The position numbers were made by a program, and so were the translations under genes. From NCBI GenBank assembly GCA_002104935.1, contig MCGT01000016.1, forward strand, positions 372,001 to 436,000: a stretch of 64,000 nucleotides of DNA, given 5' to 3'. This document shows positions 54,569 through 64,000 of the stretch, one piece after another. The stretch comes from Hesseltinella vesiculosa (lineage: Eukaryota; Mucoromycota; Mucoromycetes; Mucorales; Cunninghamellaceae). The notes beneath the pieces were generated by a model, which saw only the letters and a program-made list of their open reading frames with translations, made no database searches and had not been told where the DNA came from. Each line of letters starts with the position of its first letter. Positions within the stretch are counted from its first letter, which is position 1.

Positions 54569-55771
54569 TCAAACCAAGGCGGCGCCGTAATGGATGGTTC
54601 TTTTATGTGGAGGTATTAGTGGTCCTTGTTCGCTTGTCAGGGGCCGATACAAGCGTTTTTGGTAAAGAAAAACAAGGCTGTAGACAATGGCTATCACCCC
54701 GAGGCCTCTAGGGACGAAAATGAGGTTCAGTCTCCATTCTCTCTTGTATTCGTATCCTTACAGTTTCACTGCGTCACCTTGAATACCACTCCAGTCCCTT
54801 TCAATATACGCATCCAATACCAACTGGGCAATGGAGCAGAGGCCACCCACCAAGGTCTAAGGTGAGACCAAAAAAAATAATAACAATAATAGACAGGTTT
54901 GTGAGGAGATGCCTCGCAGCTGGGTATCGTTCTTACCAGTGTGATCAGACTGCAACTCAGGGCACGGGTGGATTTGCGTTTGTAATTGAGCCATGCCTGA
55001 CCAAACGAGTTACAAATTAAGGTTTGCAAATAAAAGAAAAAGGTTAAATTGAGGATCTTCCCATGCAGTAAACAGTTTTTTTTCCCGGTGAGTACCTGAG
55101 GAAGGTATTGGATGGTATCGAAGGCAAGCTTGACAGCGCTCAAGTAATAGATCAGATGGATCCATTCACCGTTGCCATAATGGACCGATGCTGCGACCAA
55201 AATGCCACCAAGAATAGAAAGCCATGTGACAAAGGCAGCCATCGTGGATAGGTGCTGTGCACTACCTCTATAGACCTGCGTTTGGATGATCAGGACGAGG
55301 GACGCCACGGCACCGTGCAAAGCAAAGATGACATCATTGAATCTCACCAAGTTTTCGGATGCATGTCGCCTTTTGTATTCTTCTTGAATTTCGTTGTTCA
55401 GGTAAAATGTCAGTGTGAACACCTGTCGAAAGAGAAAGAGTGAGATTTTCAGTCGCAGATTGAGCTTGATGACGGCTTACCGAGTAACATAAAAACCCCA
55501 CAAAGCTGTAAGTCAAAAAATCGATCGATAGCCCTCGGACACTATAGATTCAAATGAGCTGGTTGCCACCCCACCTTTCTTTTTCAAAAAAAAAAAAAAG
55601 GCATTACCTGCGCCGTTGCCAGTTCCATAGAATCTGTGGGTATAAGAAAAAGCCAAGTGAAATGGCATACGTCTAAGTTAAAGTTAAATAAAAAAGCATG
55701 AGCCATTCGCACCTTTTGCTAGCCAAAAAAACTACCCAGCCAAGCACATCCGAAAAGAAATCCAGCAGCAT
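54569..55771 (-). CDS. ERS1: Cystinosin / Ers1-like lysosomal cystine transporter
   Basis: Seven exons (55771-55736, 55672-55608, 55541-55481, 55422-55096, 54996-54937, 54856-54762, 54707-54569) give 260 aa. The two PQ-loop repeats are evident: SLGFFLYPQILWNWQRR followed by RSVRGLSIDFLTYSFVGF, and FDTIQYLPQ followed by AWLNYKRKSTRALSCS. Seven membrane helices are predicted by eye. Cystinosins export cystine from lysosome/vacuole with protons; yeast Ers1 is the fungal homolog. The start MLLDFFSDVLGW lines up with the Ers1 N-terminus and lacks the lumenal domain of the animal protein. Confidence 0.92.
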
Positions 55772-56204
55772 AGGCAACAGGGCAAGAGGAAGAGAGAAAG
55801 AGAGAGAAGAAAAGGAAGACGAAAATTTTTTTAAAAGCTGTCCTTTTTTTTTTTTGGACGCTGAGTTGATCTGTCGCCGACGTCATTTGTGAAACAAAAG
55901 GATTTGCATTGATGGGTTTTTGCCCAGCCATGGCCTTGAGGATATTTTTTTTAAAAGAGTGGCATTTGAGGAGGCTACCAGCGTGGGCGAAGTCATGAGC
56001 GTTCCTTCAATAGAGGCCAATGGTGAAAGGACAGACGAGAATCAAAAGACGTCACTGTAAGCTACAGGCAGAGTGTTAGGGCGTCTGTGCAAGCCTCACA
56101 GACAATGTCACCTTTCCGATCAGTTGTGCCCCCCCTTTTTTGTATCAGCTAAGACTCAATCAGTCTGGGTTTATTGTATTGCAGATGAAGATGTAGTCCG
56201 ATGC
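55772..56204. other. Intergenic, no gene seen
   Basis: Upstream side of cystinosin and 3' side of the PRP4 kinase gene. The 70-codon minus ORF ending 55719 reads through a pyrimidine-rich leader and is not supported. Confidence 0.5.
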
Positions 56205-58543
<2,339 letters not shown>

Positions 58544-58782
58544 TTTTAAATGATTGGGTTGATTGGGAGGGGGGGGTTTTTTAAAAAAAAAGAATAAACG
58601 GGAATGAGTTAATAAATATTTTCACCAAGAAAGCGGTTTGTTCATGTACAAACAAAGAAAATACGATAAAAAAGGCTGGATATAATGAGGTTTGGGGATT
58701 CCCACAGCTCAAGCGATGAAAGAAAAAAAAAAAAAAAATAGAGAAAAGAAAACAATCGGCGGATGTCTTTTTTTTTATTTTT

Positions 58783-60103
58783 TCAAAAGGCGACGTGGTA
58801 GCTGATCACTCGGCTGAAAAGGAAGGGTTTGACATGGGACAAGGAGTACAGGTTCATTTCTTCACGGTCTGTGCGTTGGCTTGAGTAAGTCGTTAATTGG
58901 AGCTTGTACGGTCGCCGTTTGTCCTTGGTATTTGGGTACGGATGTTGGATATCAAAATCCATGGTGAATTTTTCAACAGGCCGCGTGCATTCTTCCATCT
59001 GCACCTGTACCTTGGTGGCTCCATCCCACTGAAACATGCCATGAAACACTTGCCACTTTAACTTGCGTTTAACTCCTGGCACCAGTTGCCGCACTACCTT
59101 GTTGGGTTCTTCATTCGTCAGCAGATGCACCATTGTGCCGTCAGGATAAAATCGGATATACCGATAGTGCGTCACCAAATGTACAGGTCGTGTCCATGGC
59201 GTCTCCGATTCACCTGGTCTACAAGAAAAAAAGAAAGGGAGCGATAAAACAAAGTAAATAAAAACCAGGCTTTGTTATTATTATTATTATTATTATTTTC
59301 ATACCGGACATATTTGCACACAGAGATATACACGCCGTCGAATCGAAGCCGTGGTCGGCATTTCATCATGGTCATCCAGTTATGGCTGTACCGAGGTAGC
59401 TGGTCAAACGGTGCCAAAGGCAGGGCTTGGGGTTGCTTGAACAGAAATTCACTGGCATGTCGCCACAACGTCGGAGAACGCGTGAGTAAATAAAACGGCT
59501 TGCACACCAATGCAAATTGGGCAATGGTGCCCAAGGACTGCAACGAAAGTTCACACAAAACGGCCACCAGCATCTCACCTATTCTCGTAAAAGGGATGAA
59601 TTTTTTTTTTTTTTGAATAAAGCGACTCACTTGGCAGTCGGTTGATATGAACTGGTTTGTTTTTTTTGCGTGCTGTATAGCAAAGTGATTCCTGAGAAAA
59701 TAAAGCAGCCAGGTTTGCCGGATTAGGGAGATGGGTCAAGTGACCCTCGTCCTCGTCTTCGTCCCAGTCGGTTGTCGAGGACGACGAAGCTCGTCTTGCT
59801 TTAAAAACGACGTCTACATCAGGGTCTAATTTGAATGCTTTTTGGAAGCAGATCATGGCTAATACGATAGTGAAGAAAAAATGAGACTGCTTCTGTCTTC
59901 ATCTTTCATGCTTCTCAGGCACAATAAAAAAAAATAGACTATGCTTTGCGTGGGAACACCCGTTCGTTTCCTCCCTTTTTTTTGTTGTTGTTTATTTTAC
60001 CGTGAGACAAGCTGCCTTCTTGCTCGTGCTGAATACCGGCTGCGTATTGCTGGGCAGCAAGGGTTTGGTTGGACGGAGCTGAGTTGGAAGGCGTGGCGGA
60101 CAT
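58783..60103 (-). CDS. F-box protein FBXO9 / Hrt3 type
   Basis: Four exons (60103-60001, 59858-59631, 59578-59305, 59218-58783) give 346 aa. FBXO9-like proteins are substrate adaptors of SCF ubiquitin ligases. The TPR-like start (AAQQYAAGIQHEQEG, AMICFQKAFKLDPDVD), the F-box (HINRLPSEMLVAVLCELSLQ across an intron, then FALVCKPFYLLTRSPTLW) and the C-terminal beta-rich domain (RFDGVYISVCKYVRPGE, YRYIRFYPDGTMVHLLTNEE, KLKWQVFHGMFQWDG) all match in order. Yeast Hrt3 and fission yeast Pof7 are the fungal relatives. Confidence 0.94.
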
Positions 60104-60116
60104 GGTAGCAAGAAAA

Positions 60117-60543
60117 ATGAGTAGCAAACACGTAAACGCAAAAGGATTCAGGAACAAGGAAAAAAAACGGAATGTTAGGAAGAAAGCAGCTAGGAAAATA
60201 AGCACCAGTGAGAATATTGTTTAAAAAGAAAAAAAAAAGTCTATTGTCACTACTCTAATTCTCCCACTTGGTTTTATGCAGGGTGTGCGTGAGGTCACCT
60301 TGGTTGCCATTGTGTTCAGCTGCTGTTACACAAACCCATGGACCTCTGCCTATGTCGAGGTGCCTTTCATTTCCGCCATTTCTCCAAAATCGCATAATAC
60401 ATGTGCAATATTTGTAGGAACATGAGAAAGGAGTGGCTGATGAGGAACGGTTTCGTCTTGAAGCATCGAATACCCGGTTAGCTCAGCTACTTCGGAAGCA
60501 GCAGAGGCAGCAACATGCGGAAAAAGGACATGAGGCCATGTAA
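60117..60543 (+). CDS. Candidate 72-aa single-pass membrane protein
   Basis: Three exons (60117-60131, 60282-60359, 60418-60543) join in phase 0. The product begins MSSKHGVREVTLVAIVFSCC, has one hydrophobic segment, then a charged helix (EEHEKGVADEERFRLEASNT, LRKQQRQQHAEKG). The size and layout recall small mitochondrial assembly factors, but I cannot name it. The first exon is only 15 nt and its start codon is 13 bp from that of FBXO9 on the other strand. The last two exons are better supported than the first. Confidence 0.5.
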
Positions 60544-61075
60544 CAATGTTTATGAAAGATTAATCAACGAAGCAACGATATACACGCTCTTTTGATCTGC
60601 AGTCCTCCAATCAAAGAGGCATTCGCATAGATTCTTGGAGACGCGCCATCGCAAAAAAAGGAAGCCTGTCAACCTCTTACGTTGATTGGCTAATGGCCCT
60701 CTTTGTGGGCACCCTTTTTTCGAAAGTCGCCCATCCAGCCAATCAGCCTTCACTAATCATGAGAGAGGCGGCTGACCGAAATGGTTCGATTGGAGCAGGG
60801 CGACGCATACCGTTAAGAACAGCGTGAAATTCGAGTATCCATCGATGCATGGCTCGTGTTTTAGGAGCTGCTTGTACTGCAGGGAAGCTTTTTTGCTGCC
60901 GTTCTGCGTTTCAAATGAAAATAAAAATGTGGAGAAAGAGGGATGACGTTGAAAATGGAAACTTTGTGTAACACAAGAGGGTGCTGACGCTCTTTCACAT
61001 GCCAAATTTCCCTCTTTTTTTCAAGTTATTCGTTTGTTATTTCTCTTTTTTTTCTCTCTTTTTCTATTGCTACCC
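60544..61075. promoter_or_regulatory. Region upstream of the ABCD gene with two inverted CCAAT boxes
   Basis: TGATTGGCT at 60683-60691 and AGCCAATCA at 60737-60745 face each other 45 bp apart, 330-390 bp before the start codon of the ABC transporter. No ORF of interest is present in this stretch. Confidence 0.4.
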
Positions 61076-63804
<2,729 letters not shown>

Positions 63805-64000
63805 ATGCAATGGTGCACTATCCAACCTTTTTATATATATATATTTTTGCTGATCCCTTTAATGCCCTACTTGTATTATGTTTAAACCAACCTTTTTTTG
63901 CTCTTTTCCTTGCTGACCACCAACCCCCAAAAAACCAGGGCATCTCCAAACAGAGGCATCGGAGTCTAATATGAAAAGATTTGAGTGATGAGCGGAAAAA
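63805..64000. other. 3' flank, nothing seen
   Basis: A TATATATATA patch follows the stop codon of the ABCD gene; the remaining bases to the window end hold no gene. Confidence 0.6.

Noticed and set aside
60470..60500. tRNA-like GGTTAGCTCAGCT word
   Set aside because: It is within the coding sequence of the 72-aa candidate and no cloverleaf can be formed around it.

Overview
The window is eukaryotic nuclear DNA from a fungus, most likely an early-diverging Mucoromycota (Mucorales-type) species. The grounds are dense genes with many short introns (about 128 in the models below, usually 50-150 bp), long T or A homopolymers beside splice sites, fungal gene content (Dug3, Mnn9/Anp1-type mannosyltransferase, Atg15-type lipase, class III old yellow enzyme), a spliced zinc-knuckle gene of a type I associate with Mucorales, and at least one convincing minor-spliceosome (U12) intron. 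Only some fungal lineages, Mucoromycotina among them, keep that machinery. All coordinates were derived by hand; exon phases were checked to close, but single boundaries could be off by 1 base.

Layout. 1-1.6 kb: 5' part of a spliced zinc-knuckle gene leaving the window on the minus strand. 2.2-4.2 kb: Tc1/IS630-type transposon debris, with two inverted partial transposase copies between arrays of an 80-bp hairpin repeat, and a second, internally deleted transposase. 4.9-11.7 kb: ATP12 and a tandem pair of 532-aa sugar-transporter paralogs. 11.7-16.7 kb: a gene-poor stretch with no recognisable gene. 16.7-22.7 kb: a BRD7/9-like bromodomain gene, RPS13, and an unknown coiled-coil gene. 22.9-24.7 kb: a Tom20 fused to a MYND/SET protein. 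25-38 kb, all minus strand: two unknown small proteins, gamma-COP, an SRA1-domain protein, a Rim2-like carrier, pirin, an ene-reductase and Efg1. 38-50.6 kb, plus strand: Atg15-like lipase, TBC Rab-GAP, primase large subunit, tRNA-Val(CAC), Dug3, a Mnn9/Anp1 glycosyltransferase, gamma-SNAP and a small unknown. 51-60 kb, mostly minus: a 281-aa unknown with two AT-AC introns, mitochondrial uS4, a degenerate alpha/beta hydrolase, cystinosin, PRP4 kinase and FBXO9. 60-64 kb: a small membrane-protein candidate and a peroxisomal ABCD half-transporter.

The genes are housekeeping and do not form one pathway. Themes recur: ER/Golgi trafficking (gamma-COP, gamma-SNAP, TBC GAP, mannosyltransferase), mitochondria (Atp12, Tom20, uS4m, Rim2), ribosome biogenesis (RPS13, Efg1) and organelle transporters (cystinosin, ABCD). 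Several are divergently paired with very short shared promoters, and the exact motif TGATTGGCY (CCAAT box) recurs upstream of many. The most notable signals are splice-site diversity (U12 AT-AC, U12 GT-AG and five GC-AG introns), the Tom20-MYND-SET fusion, and the foldback-like hairpin repeat array.
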